A stretch of 64,000 nucleotides of DNA from Marinobacter sp. DY40_1A1 (GTDB lineage: Bacteria; Pseudomonadota; Gammaproteobacteria; Pseudomonadales; Oleiphilaceae). Every line of letters begins with the position of its first letter. Position 1 is the first letter of the stretch. Made by a program: the position numbers and the translations under genes. The DNA lies in the NCBI RefSeq assembly GCF_016597815.1, contig NZ_VCHA01000007.1, positions 62,001-126,000 of the forward strand. The letters run 5' to 3'. Shown one piece after another: positions 10,844 to 18,987 of the stretch. The notes under the pieces are model-generated. The model saw nothing but the letters and a program-made list of their open reading frames with translations, had not been told where the DNA came from and searched no databases.

Positions 10844-13018
10844 TTGCCATCAACAGCCCGTATTGCGCTGAATCGGCCACTAAGAAGGCTCTTTGATTAC
10901 CTTGTGCCCGAGGGAATACCTTTGGAACCGGGCCAACGCGTAAAAATTCCTTTCGGGCGACAGCAGGCGATCGGCCTGGTTGTGGAAACAAACATTGAAC
11001 CACCAGAGGGCATCACCCTGAAACCGGTGCTAAAAGCACTGGAAAACTGGCCCGCCCTGCCAAATGAAACTTTTCAATTACTTAGCTGGGCTAGCGACTA
11101 CTACCAGCACCCTCTGGGGGAGTGTTTGTTCACTGCCATCCCACCCGCTCTGCGGCGGGGCCGGCCGGCCATACAAAAAACCGACGACAGATGGCAGGCC
11201 TGCGGTAGCAGCGCGGCCCTCCCGGCAAAAGCCCACAAGCAAAAAAACCTGCTGGAATGGATTGCCCAGCATGAGCAGGGCGTAAAAAATAGCGAAATCA
11301 CAAAAGCGGGCTTCACTCGCCCGCAACTGAAGGCTCTGCTTGAAAAAGAACTGGTTCGAGTTGCAGCCCCGGAGAGCACAAGCCCCCAAAGCCAGCAATA
11401 CAGTGAATCCATTGCAGCCCCAACACTTTCTCCTGCCCAACTCAACGCCGCATCCCAGCTTCCACTACCGGACGAAGGCTTCAGCGCCTCCCTTCTATAC
11501 GGCATCACCGGCAGCGGCAAAACCGAAATTTACCTGCACTACCTTAAGCAGAACCTCGCCACAGAAGATCAGGCTCTGGTACTGGTTCCGGAAATCAACC
11601 TGACCCCCCAAACTGTCGCCCGTTTCAAACGCTATTTTGGCGAGCGCATCCTGGTATGGCACTCCGCCCTGAACGACAGCGAACGCCTGAACGCCTGGCT
11701 AAAAATCCGTAATGGCGAGCCAATCATACTCATTGGCACGCGATCGGCCGTGCTACTTCCATTCACTGCACTGAAAACCTTGATTGTTGATGAGGAGCAC
11801 GACAGCTCATACAAGCAAGGCGAAGGATTTCGCTATTCCGGCAGGGATGTTGCCGTTTATCGTGCGCACCTGAATCGTTGCCCGGTAATCCTTGGCTCCG
11901 CCACACCATCTCTGGAGTCTTATCACAACGCCCTGGCGGGCAAGTACAGGCTGATAAAACTGGAAGAACGTGCCGGTGAGGCGCTACCGCCCTCTATCAG
12001 CCTGCTGGACATCCGTAGCCGCCCCCTGGAGGGCGGACTCTCCCGCCCCGCCCTGCAAGCACTCAAGAAAACACTGGAAGGCGGAAACCAGGCGCTCGTG
12101 TTCGTAAACCGTCGCGGTTTTGCGCCAGTTATGATGTGCTTTGACTGCGGCCACATGGTTGAGTGCCCGCGCTGCGACACCCGCCTCACCTACCATCGCC
12201 GTGACCGCGCCATGCGCTGCCACCATTGCGATTACCAGGCTGCAGCAACCGACACCTGCCCCAAATGCAAAAGTGAAGCTTTCAAACCCGTAGGCCAGGG
12301 AACAGAGCAAACCGAAGATATCCTGGCCGCCCACTTCCCTGACACTCCCATCGTCCGGGTAGATCGCGATAGCACCCAGCGCAAAGGCAGCATTCAGACG
12401 ATACTCGAACAGGTCAACACCGGCGAGCCCTGCATTCTCGTAGGCACCCAGATGCTGGCAAAGGGCCACGACTTCCCAAATGTGACGTTGGTTGTTGTTA
12501 TCAATGCCGACGGCGGCCTTTTCAGCGTCGACTTCCGGGCCCCTGAGCAATTGATCCAGACATTACTCCAGGTAAGTGGCCGGGCAGGCCGTGGAACTAA
12601 AGTAGGCAAAGTAGTTGTACAAACCTGCCACAGCGACCACCCCCTGCTCAGAACACTTTGCAATGGGCACTATCTCGACATGGCAGACCAGCTTCTTGAG
12701 GAGCGCGAAGCCGGCCAGTTTCCGCCTTTTCGCGCCATGGCTATATTCCGGGCCGAAGCGGACACCATGGAGCAAAGCCTACAGATCCTCGACAGCATAA
12801 AACCGCTCACAAACACACCAGGCATCGAAGTTTGGGGCCCCCTACCCGCCCTGATCGCACGCCGGGCCGACCGTCACCGGGCGCAACTTGTGCTCAATAC
12901 CGATAACCGGCGGCGCCTCAATAAATTGCTGACGAGCGTTTGCCAGACGCTTGAACAAAAAAGATTTCAAAAGGGTGCGAAGTGGATGATTGATGTGGAT
13001 CCGCAAGAAACAGGCTAA
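10844..13018 (+). CDS. priA: Primosomal helicase PriA
   Basis: Replication-restart 3'-5' DNA helicase that loads the replisome at collapsed forks. The 724-residue protein has an N-terminal DNA-binding domain, Walker A GITGSGKTE near residue 220, DEEH near residue 316, a zinc region with eight cysteines in four CxxC pairs (from about residue 431), and helicase motifs VGTQMLAKGHDFP and VSGRAGRG. The start codon is TTG, with AAAGGA seven bases upstream, and the N-terminus then aligns with other PriA proteins. Confidence 0.96.
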   Translation: MPSTARIALNRPLRRLFDYLVPEGIPLEPGQRVKIPFGRQQAIGLVVETNIEPPEGITLKPVLKALENWPALPNETFQLLSWASDYYQHPLGECLFTAIPPALRRGRPAIQKTDDRWQACGSSAALPAKAHKQKNLLEWIAQHEQGVKNSEITKAGFTRPQLKALLEKELVRVAAPESTSPQSQQYSESIAAPTLSPAQLNAASQLPLPDEGFSASLLYGITGSGKTEIYLHYLKQNLATEDQALVLVPEINLTPQTVARFKRYFGERILVWHSALNDSERLNAWLKIRNGEPIILIGTRSAVLLPFTALKTLIVDEEHDSSYKQGEGFRYSGRDVAVYRAHLNRCPVILGSATPSLESYHNALAGKYRLIKLEERAGEALPPSISLLDIRSRPLEGGLSRPALQALKKTLEGGNQALVFVNRRGFAPVMMCFDCGHMVECPRCDTRLTYHRRDRAMRCHHCDYQAAATDTCPKCKSEAFKPVGQGTEQTEDILAAHFPDTPIVRVDRDSTQRKGSIQTILEQVNTGEPCILVGTQMLAKGHDFPNVTLVVVINADGGLFSVDFRAPEQLIQTLLQVSGRAGRGTKVGKVVVQTCHSDHPLLRTLCNGHYLDMADQLLEEREAGQFPPFRAMAIFRAEADTMEQSLQILDSIKPLTNTPGIEVWGPLPALIARRADRHRAQLVLNTDNRRRLNKLLTSVCQTLEQKRFQKGAKWMIDVDPQETG

Positions 13019-13131
13019 TGATCACTGGGCTTTTGCTTGCGGCCAGACTTTCCGCGATAATGCCCTTCTTCAATTATCACAGGGCGCCCTGCCCCAACCC
13101 AACTTTCCAGTAAACTGAGCCATCTCACAGC

Positions 13132-14817
13132 ATGAAAGAGACCGTTTCCGATCTGCTCCAGTCCGCACTGGCGGCCCTTCAATCTGAAGGCACGCTGCCA
13201 GCCGACCAGACCTATACGCCGCAAGTGGGTAACACCAAGGATAAATCCCATGGTGACTATGCTTGCAACATCGCATTGGTTGCAGCCAAAACGGCCGGCT
13301 GTGCGCCTCGCAAACTGGCAGAAATGCTGATTGAGAAGTTGCCCCAAAGCAGCGCTGTCGCGAAGGTGGAAATTGCAGGCCCGGGGTTTATTAACTTTTT
13401 CATGAGCACGGCCAGTGCATTTGAGATAGTAAATACCATTCTGGATGAGGCTGGGCAGTTTGGTCGCAACAACAGCGGTAAGGGTGAAAAAGTTCAGGTG
13501 GAATTTGTATCCGCCAACCCCACTGGCCCACTGCACGTAGGCCACGGCCGGGGCGCAGCCATTGGCGATTGCCTTTGCCGCCTCCTGGAAGCCAACGGCT
13601 ATGACGTTACCCGCGAGTTTTACTACAACGATGCCGGCGCCCAAATCAACAACCTTGGCCTGTCCGTACAGGCGCGCGTCAAGGGGCTGACACCCGAAGA
13701 CGAAAGCTGGCCGGAAGACGGCTATCGTGGCGACTACATTGCTGATGTCGCAAAAGCCTATCTGGCCGGTGATACGGTTACGGCAGATGACAGGGAGGTG
13801 ACTGCCAGCGCCAACCCTGATGACCTGGCTGCCATTCAGGAGTTTGCAGTGGCCTATCTGCGCCGGGAGCAGGATCTCGACCTGAAAGCCTTTGGCGTCG
13901 AGTTTGATGTGTACTTCCTGGAATCGTCCCTGTACGACGATGGAAAAGTGGAAGCTACCGTTAAACGCTTACAGGAAAACGGCTACACCTATGAAGACGG
14001 CGGCGCCATGTGGCTCAAAACCACAGAGTTCGGTGACGACAAAGACCGGGTTATGCGCAAGAAAGACGGAGGCTACACCTACTTCCTGCCAGATGTCGCC
14101 TACCACCTGGACAAATGGCAGCGTGGCTTTACCACGGTCATCAACGAACAGGGGGCCGACCACCACTCTACGGTAACTCGCGTTCGTGCTGGCTTGCAGG
14201 CTTTGAATGCAGGCATTCCCAAGGGCTGGCCGGATTACGTTCTGCACCAGATGGTGATGGTTACCCGTTCCGGACAGGAAGTAAAAATTTCCAAGCGCGC
14301 AGGCAGCTACGTCACCATTCGCGATTTGATAGACGAAGTCGGCCGCGACGCCACCCGTTTTTTCCTTGCAGCTCGGCGCGTTGACTCCCAGTTGACCTTC
14401 GATATCGATCTGGCCCGCTCCCAGACCAATGAAAACCCGGTGTACTACATTCAGTATGCCCACGCACGCATATGCAGCGTGTTACGGAAGCTGGCTGCCG
14501 AAGGCGTTGCGCGCGGACTGAACGAGTGTGTGGGCGATCTGTCTTTACTGACGCTGGATGAAGAAAAAGAGATAGCAAACCAGCTGGCGAAATATCCGGA
14601 GCTGATTGCCAGCTCTGCCTTACAGCGTGAACCACACACCCTCACCCATTATCTGAGGGAGCTGGCCGGCCAGTTTCACACTTATTACAACGCCCACAAG
14701 GTGCTGATAGAAGATACAGCACTACGAGATGCCCGCATCAGCCTCTACCTCGCCGTACGCCAGGTAATTGCCAATGGGCTGGACCTGCTGGGCGTTAGCG
14801 CACCGGAAGAGATGTAA
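13132..14817 (+). CDS. argS: Arginyl-tRNA synthetase
   Basis: Charges tRNA-Arg in the cytoplasm. The 561-residue class I synthetase has an N-terminal additional domain, the HIGH-type motif in [13 protein letters not shown], and a degenerate KMSKS region ([11 protein letters not shown]), which is normal for bacterial ArgRS. The C-terminal DALR anticodon-binding domain covers roughly the last 120 residues. It lies between priA and an FtsN-like gene, all on the plus strand, an order also common in Pseudomonas-like genomes. Confidence 0.96.
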   Translation: MKETVSDLLQSALAALQSEGTLPADQTYTPQVGNTKDKSHGDYACNIALVAAKTAGCAPRKLAEMLIEKLPQSSAVAKVEIAGPGFINFFMSTASAFEIVNTILDEAGQFGRNNSGKGEKVQVEFVSANPTGPLHVGHGRGAAIGDCLCRLLEANGYDVTREFYYNDAGAQINNLGLSVQARVKGLTPEDESWPEDGYRGDYIADVAKAYLAGDTVTADDREVTASANPDDLAAIQEFAVAYLRREQDLDLKAFGVEFDVYFLESSLYDDGKVEATVKRLQENGYTYEDGGAMWLKTTEFGDDKDRVMRKKDGGYTYFLPDVAYHLDKWQRGFTTVINEQGADHHSTVTRVRAGLQALNAGIPKGWPDYVLHQMVMVTRSGQEVKISKRAGSYVTIRDLIDEVGRDATRFFLAARRVDSQLTFDIDLARSQTNENPVYYIQYAHARICSVLRKLAAEGVARGLNECVGDLSLLTLDEEKEIANQLAKYPELIASSALQREPHTLTHYLRELAGQFHTYYNAHKVLIEDTALRDARISLYLAVRQVIANGLDLLGVSAPEEM

Positions 14818-14826
14818 GTAACAACA

Positions 14827-15459
14827 ATGTCCCGAGACTATGCTCGTAAAAATCGCTCAGGTGCTTCCGCAGCCCCCAACAGGAAAAAGCCTGCCAAGCC
14901 TGCTAGCGCCCAGAAAAAACGCGCAAAGCCAGCTGCGCCTGCGCGCTCTCAGCGAGGAGGTTTATCCTTGAAGTGGATTTTTTCACTGGCAACGGTTGGT
15001 GGCTTTATCGGGTTTATTGTCTACCTCAATTCTGTGCCACCAAGCAGCGGGCCGCAGCAGCCGCCCACTGCCAAAGAGTCAGCACAAACTCCGGCAACGA
15101 AAACCGCCAAACCGGAGGAGAAAAAACCAGGTTTCCGGTTTTATGAGATGCTGCCGGAATCTGAGGTTATTCCGCCAAAGGTGGAGGAGTACACTCCGGG
15201 CCCAACCAAGCAGGACTTTGACTACCTGGTGCAGTCCGGTTCTTTCCGCAGCAAGGAAGATGCTGAGCGTCAGCGCGCACAGATTGCCTTTCAGGGGCTC
15301 AGAGCCGGCGTGCAGCGCATAGAACTCGATAGCGGCTCCGTTTGGTATAGAGTGAATGTCGGGCCCTTTAATACCCGCAGTCAGATGAGCTCAGCCATCG
15401 ACAAGCTTGTTTCGATTAACATTCAGCCGCTTATTCGGAAGGTTCCCAAGCAAGGTTGA
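14827..15459 (+). CDS. ftsN: SPOR-domain cell-division protein, FtsN-like
   Basis: Single-pass inner-membrane protein expected to bind denuded septal peptidoglycan and stimulate division. The 210-residue protein has a basic, Ala/Pro/Lys-rich cytoplasmic tail (residues 1-45), one membrane segment (about 48-66), a Pro-rich linker, the motif FYEMLPESEV often seen before the SPOR region, and a C-terminal SPOR domain (about residues 128-206). It starts 9 nt after argS and is probably co-transcribed with it. The gene symbol is the likely ortholog; other SPOR proteins have the same layout. Confidence 0.82.
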   Translation: MSRDYARKNRSGASAAPNRKKPAKPASAQKKRAKPAAPARSQRGGLSLKWIFSLATVGGFIGFIVYLNSVPPSSGPQQPPTAKESAQTPATKTAKPEEKKPGFRFYEMLPESEVIPPKVEEYTPGPTKQDFDYLVQSGSFRSKEDAERQRAQIAFQGLRAGVQRIELDSGSVWYRVNVGPFNTRSQMSSAIDKLVSINIQPLIRKVPKQG

Positions 15460-15477
15460 GGTTACCCGATAGCTACG

Positions 15478-15588
15478 GGAGTCTGCAGGGTGCGGCTTTT
15501 CAAAACCGTGCGGAGCCATGGATGGCGGAGCCGAGCGTACAGGGAGGTATTCACAGCGTGTTTTGAAAAGCCGCACCCTGCAGACTCC
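15478..15588 (-). repeat. Palindromic element, copy 1 (29-nt perfect arms, 53-nt core)
   Basis: Inverted arms 15478-15506 and 15560-15588 are perfectly complementary over 29 nt. The 53-nt core (15507-15559), read on the minus strand, begins ACGCTGTGAATAC and contains GGCTCCGC-CATCCAT-GGCTCCGC. The core matches those at 24032-24084 and 30168-30220 with few changes; the arms differ from the other two copies apart from the inner CAAAAC and a loosely similar GCTTTTC next to it. It lies between the SPOR gene and the hslV promoter, both reading plus, so the core runs antisense to the genes. Confidence 0.93.
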
Positions 15589-15600
15589 TACTCCAAACTA

Positions 15601-15628
15601 CTTGAATTCTTCCATCCTGCCTCCATAA
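15601..15628 (+). promoter_or_regulatory. Putative sigma-32 heat-shock promoter for hslVU
   Basis: CTTGAA followed by 14 nt and CTCCATAA, one mismatch from the enterobacterial RpoH consensus (CTTGAA, 11-15 nt, CCCCATNT). It lies about 40 nt before the hslV start codon. hslVU is a heat-shock operon in E. coli, which supports the reading. It begins 12 nt after the end of palindromic copy 1. Confidence 0.72.
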
Positions 15629-15668
15629 CTGCCCAATACCGATTTTTAATCAGGCAATTGGAGCCCGA

Positions 15669-16238
15669 ATGACTACCATACTTTCCGTCAGACGCGATGA
15701 CGAAGTTGCCATGGGTGGCGACGGCCAGGTTTCTCTGGGAAATACCATGATGAAGGGTAACGCCCGCAAGGTACGCCGCCTCTATAACGGGCAGGTTATC
15801 GCGGGTTTTGCAGGCGGCACTGCAGATGCGTTTACTCTGTTTGAGCGCTTTGAGGCGCAGCTTGAAAAGCATAACGGCAATCTCACAAGAGCCGCCGTTG
15901 AACTTGCCAAAGACTGGCGGTCAGACAGGGCCTTGCGCAAGCTGGAAGCGCTTTTGGCTGTAGCGGATAAAACAGCTTCCCTGATCATCACAGGTAATGG
16001 TGACGTGATAGAGCCAGAGCACGGGTTGATTGCTATCGGCTCGGGCGGCCCGTTCGCTCAAGCCTCTGCACGGGCTCTGCTTGAAAACACTCAGCTTTCT
16101 GCCCACGAGATTGTGGAGAAAGGCCTGGAGATAGCTGCAGATATCTGCATCTATACCAACCACAATCGCACCATTGAACTGCTCTCCAAAGACGCTGTTA
16201 TCAAACCAGAACCCTCCAAAACGACTGATCCGGAGTAA
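15669..16238 (+). CDS. hslV: ATP-dependent protease peptidase subunit HslV (ClpQ)
   Basis: Proteasome-like peptidase that forms dodecamers capped by HslU; degrades misfolded and regulatory proteins. The protein begins M-T-T-I-L-S-V-R, so removal of Met exposes the catalytic N-terminal threonine. [14 protein letters not shown] and [11 protein letters not shown] are family signatures. At 189 residues it is slightly longer than most, with a short charged C-terminal tail. A GGAG lies 5 nt before the ATG. It forms an operon with hslU, 2 nt downstream. Confidence 0.96.
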   Translation: MTTILSVRRDDEVAMGGDGQVSLGNTMMKGNARKVRRLYNGQVIAGFAGGTADAFTLFERFEAQLEKHNGNLTRAAVELAKDWRSDRALRKLEALLAVADKTASLIITGNGDVIEPEHGLIAIGSGGPFAQASARALLENTQLSAHEIVEKGLEIAADICIYTNHNRTIELLSKDAVIKPEPSKTTDPE

Positions 16239-16240
16239 AC

Positions 16241-17572
16241 ATGTCTGCAATGACTCCCCGTGAAATTGTTCACGAGCTCAATAAACACATCGTGGGTCAG
16301 CAAGAGGCCAAGCGGGCCGTGGCGATCGCCCTGAGAAACCGCTGGCGCCGGATGCAGCTGGACAGCACGCTTCGGGATGAGGTCACACCCAAGAACATCC
16401 TGATGATCGGCCCCACCGGTGTAGGCAAAACTGAGATTGCCCGCCGCCTGGCCAAATTGGCAGATGCACCTTTCCTGAAAGTTGAAGCCACCAAATTTAC
16501 CGAGGTTGGCTACGTTGGGCGTGATGTGGAATCCATTATCCGCGATCTGGCGGATATGGCCGTAAAAATGCTGCGGGTTCAGGAAATGAAGCGTCACGAA
16601 GAGCAGGCTTTGGACGCAGCCGAAGACAGAATCCTCGACGCCCTGCTCCCACCGCCAAGAAGCTTCGGCGAGGATAGCCAAAAGACCTCTGAAGACTCCT
16701 CCACTCGCCAGATGTTCCGGAAAAAGCTGAGGGAAGGCGAACTCGACGATAAGGAAATCGAGATCAACCTTCGTAATTCAAGCGCCGGCGTAGAAATCAT
16801 GGCGCCTCCCGGCATGGAGGAGATGACCAGCCAGCTGCAGAGCATGTTTTCCAACATGGCCGCTGATAAATCCAAGCCCCGGAAGATGAAGGTGGCAGAC
16901 GCTCTGAAACGGGTGAAGGAAGAGGAAGCCAGTAAGCTGGTCAATGAGGAGTCGATCAAACAGAAAGCCATTATTGCCGTTGAGCAGAACGGCATTGTGT
17001 TTCTCGATGAAATTGACAAGGTGGCCAAGCGCGCGGAGAACAGCTCGTCGGATGTTTCCCGGGAAGGCGTTCAGAGGGATCTTCTGCCACTGATTGAGGG
17101 CAGTACCGTGAGCACAAAATACGGCTCGGTACGCACAGATCATATTCTGTTTATTGCGTCCGGCGCTTTCCACTTGTCCAAGCCATCGGATCTTATTCCG
17201 GAGCTGCAGGGCCGACTGCCAATACGGGTAGAACTGCAGGCTCTTACCCCGGACGATTTCAAGCGCATTCTCACAGAACCGGATGCCTCATTGGTTCAGC
17301 AGTACGAAGCTCTGATGAACACCGAGGGCGTTAAGCTGACGTTCAGTGAAGATGCAATTGCCCGCATAGCGGAGATCGCCTGGAAGGTAAATGAGACAAC
17401 CGAAAACATCGGTGCCAGGCGCTTACACACGGTTTTGGAAAGGCTATTGGAAAGCCTGTCTTTTGATGCGGGTGATGGGGTAACCGAAGCGTTTGAAGTC
17501 ACTGCAGATTACGTTAATGAAAAGCTTGGAGAACTGTCGGAAGACGAAGATCTGAGTCGTTATATTCTCTGA
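16241..17572 (+). CDS. hslU: HslU (ClpY) unfoldase ATPase
   Basis: AAA+ hexamer that unfolds substrates and feeds them to HslV. The 443-residue protein has Walker [10 protein letters not shown] near residue 58, the pore motif in [12 protein letters not shown], an inserted I domain (about residues 110-240), Walker [10 protein letters not shown], and the conserved C-terminal end SRYIL, which inserts into HslV. It starts 2 nt after hslV behind a GGAG. A stem-loop shared with the convergent patatin gene follows. Confidence 0.97.
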   Translation: MSAMTPREIVHELNKHIVGQQEAKRAVAIALRNRWRRMQLDSTLRDEVTPKNILMIGPTGVGKTEIARRLAKLADAPFLKVEATKFTEVGYVGRDVESIIRDLADMAVKMLRVQEMKRHEEQALDAAEDRILDALLPPPRSFGEDSQKTSEDSSTRQMFRKKLREGELDDKEIEINLRNSSAGVEIMAPPGMEEMTSQLQSMFSNMAADKSKPRKMKVADALKRVKEEEASKLVNEESIKQKAIIAVEQNGIVFLDEIDKVAKRAENSSSDVSREGVQRDLLPLIEGSTVSTKYGSVRTDHILFIASGAFHLSKPSDLIPELQGRLPIRVELQALTPDDFKRILTEPDASLVQQYEALMNTEGVKLTFSEDAIARIAEIAWKVNETTENIGARRLHTVLERLLESLSFDAGDGVTEAFEVTADYVNEKLGELSEDEDLSRYIL

Positions 17573-17589
17573 TTTGAAGCCACCGTTGA

Positions 17590-17616
17590 GCCAGGCGTGC
17601 TTTTCGCGCGCCTGGC
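17590..17616. terminator. Stem-loop between hslU and the patatin-like gene
   Basis: GCCAGGCG / CGCCTGGC with an 11-nt loop in a 52-nt gap between convergent genes. There is no strong T-run, so termination efficiency is uncertain. Confidence 0.6.
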
Positions 17617-17624
17617 CCGAATAC

Positions 17625-18869
17625 CTACTCTGCCTTTGAAAACAGGTGGGTGACCGTTCCCAGCCCTGCCGCCAGCTTGCCCTTTCCGGTTGTCTTTTTC
17701 TTTCTGCTCCTGGCCACATACAGTGGCAGCATTTCGCCATAAAGGCTGGTACTAATGGTGCGCTGCTCATCTTCCAGACGATCCCGGCGTAGCTTGATGC
17801 CATATTTTGCCAGCTTTGGCTCCAGCTCGTCTGCACGATTCCGCAGATCCTGGCGGGTCATCTGATAAGCATGCTCACACACCATTCGGCGTGACTGGAA
17901 GCTGAACACGTTAGAGAAAAACAGCTTGGCGTCATCCCGAGTCGGCTCAAACAACAGGATATCCTTATCCGGATAGTCCGTCGCGTAGTGAGCAATACCC
18001 GACTGCATGCGGGAATAAACCATGGTCCGGAACATCTGTGACAGCAGGTTTGGCATCCCCGAACGAGTCAATTCTCCGGGCGCCATAGTGCCCGCCCGTA
18101 CCGCCGCACTGGCATCAATGGGCACCAAGGGGTTCACAGCAAAAACCAGGTCTGCACCATCTTCAAACGCAACCGATGCATGCAAGCCTTTGCGCAGCGT
18201 TCCGTCTACATAATACCGGCCATCGATATCAACCGGCACGTACAGCCCCGGAGATGCTGTGCTCGCTTGTATGGCTTTGGATATGGGCACATGATCAAAC
18301 CCGGGAGCGCCAAAGCACACGGCGTCGCTGCTTTCCACGTCTGCCGCAACAATGTATAGGCTGCGCTTTAGCTGCCGGAAGTCGTTTGAGCGGCCCAACA
18401 TGGAAAAAGCACGCTTGAGATAATCATGAAGCCCTTCATTATCAAACAGCCCGGCGGGGGCCGCCTGAGACAGTATGGTGAGGGCTTCGAGTAAGCTCTG
18501 ATCGTAAGGATTGGCAACAAAACGGCGCACGGCCGTCGTGAGCAATCCGGGCACCGCCAGCAATCGGCCCGCCATTTCTTTCAGTGCTGGCCGGAAGAAT
18601 ACATCAGGGTGAAAAGGATGAACTTCAGCTTCATTACGCACAAAAATCCGGCACAGTTGCGCCGTGGTCATCTGGTTCGCCAGGTTGGCGGCTACAAATG
18701 AGCCGGAGTTAACGCCCACGTACACATCAAGGTTATTGAAATCCAAGCCATCCAGAGCTTCATCCAGCGCCCGGAGTGCGCCAATCTCATATATGCCGCC
18801 TAAAGGCCCCCCCCCACCGAGTGCAAGCCCGATGCGCGGTGCTGGTTTCAGTTCGGTTGGCTTTTTCAT
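17625..18869 (-). CDS. Patatin-like protein with altered nucleophile motif
   Basis: Patatin/phospholipase-fold protein of about 414 residues. The N-terminus has the glycine-rich oxyanion motif LALGGGGPLGG. Where patatins have G-x-S-x-G, this one reads G-V-N-S-G-S, so the usual nucleophile serine is asparagine with a serine one position later. The Asp of the dyad is present as YVDGTLRKG. It may be inactive or use a shifted serine; lipid hydrolysis should not be assumed. Start chosen at 18869 because AAGGA lies upstream; an in-frame ATG at 18935 would add 22 residues. A run of nine G (minus strand) encodes the oxyanion glycines. Confidence 0.8.
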   Translation of the reverse strand: MKKPTELKPAPRIGLALGGGGPLGGIYEIGALRALDEALDGLDFNNLDVYVGVNSGSFVAANLANQMTTAQLCRIFVRNEAEVHPFHPDVFFRPALKEMAGRLLAVPGLLTTAVRRFVANPYDQSLLEALTILSQAAPAGLFDNEGLHDYLKRAFSMLGRSNDFRQLKRSLYIVAADVESSDAVCFGAPGFDHVPISKAIQASTASPGLYVPVDIDGRYYVDGTLRKGLHASVAFEDGADLVFAVNPLVPIDASAAVRAGTMAPGELTRSGMPNLLSQMFRTMVYSRMQSGIAHYATDYPDKDILLFEPTRDDAKLFFSNVFSFQSRRMVCEHAYQMTRQDLRNRADELEPKLAKYGIKLRRDRLEDEQRTISTSLYGEMLPLYVARSRKKKTTGKGKLAAGLGTVTHLFSKAE

Positions 18870-18987
18870 GGCCTTTCCTTCTCCGGATAATTCGCCAGAT
18901 TCAGTTTCTGGCCTGCCTGACTTACAAGGTAACAACCCGGTTTAGAGCGCGCACCCTATATTTGAGAGCCTGCCTGATATGACAACC

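Noticed and set aside
13015..13644. Minus-strand open frame overlapping the start of argS
   Set aside because: Covers the conserved ArgS N-terminus in antisense and shows no domain of its own.
15478..15588. Short open frames running through the palindromic elements (for example starting at the ATG in GGAGCCATGGATGG)
   Set aside because: The same start appears in each copy because the core is repeated, but the frames run on into unrelated flanks with no shared end, so they look like by-products of the repeat. Such frames may be annotated as small hypothetical proteins elsewhere.
15478..15588. The palindromes as simple Rho-independent terminators
   Set aside because: No T-run follows the stems in either direction, and the conserved 53-nt core would be needless for termination.
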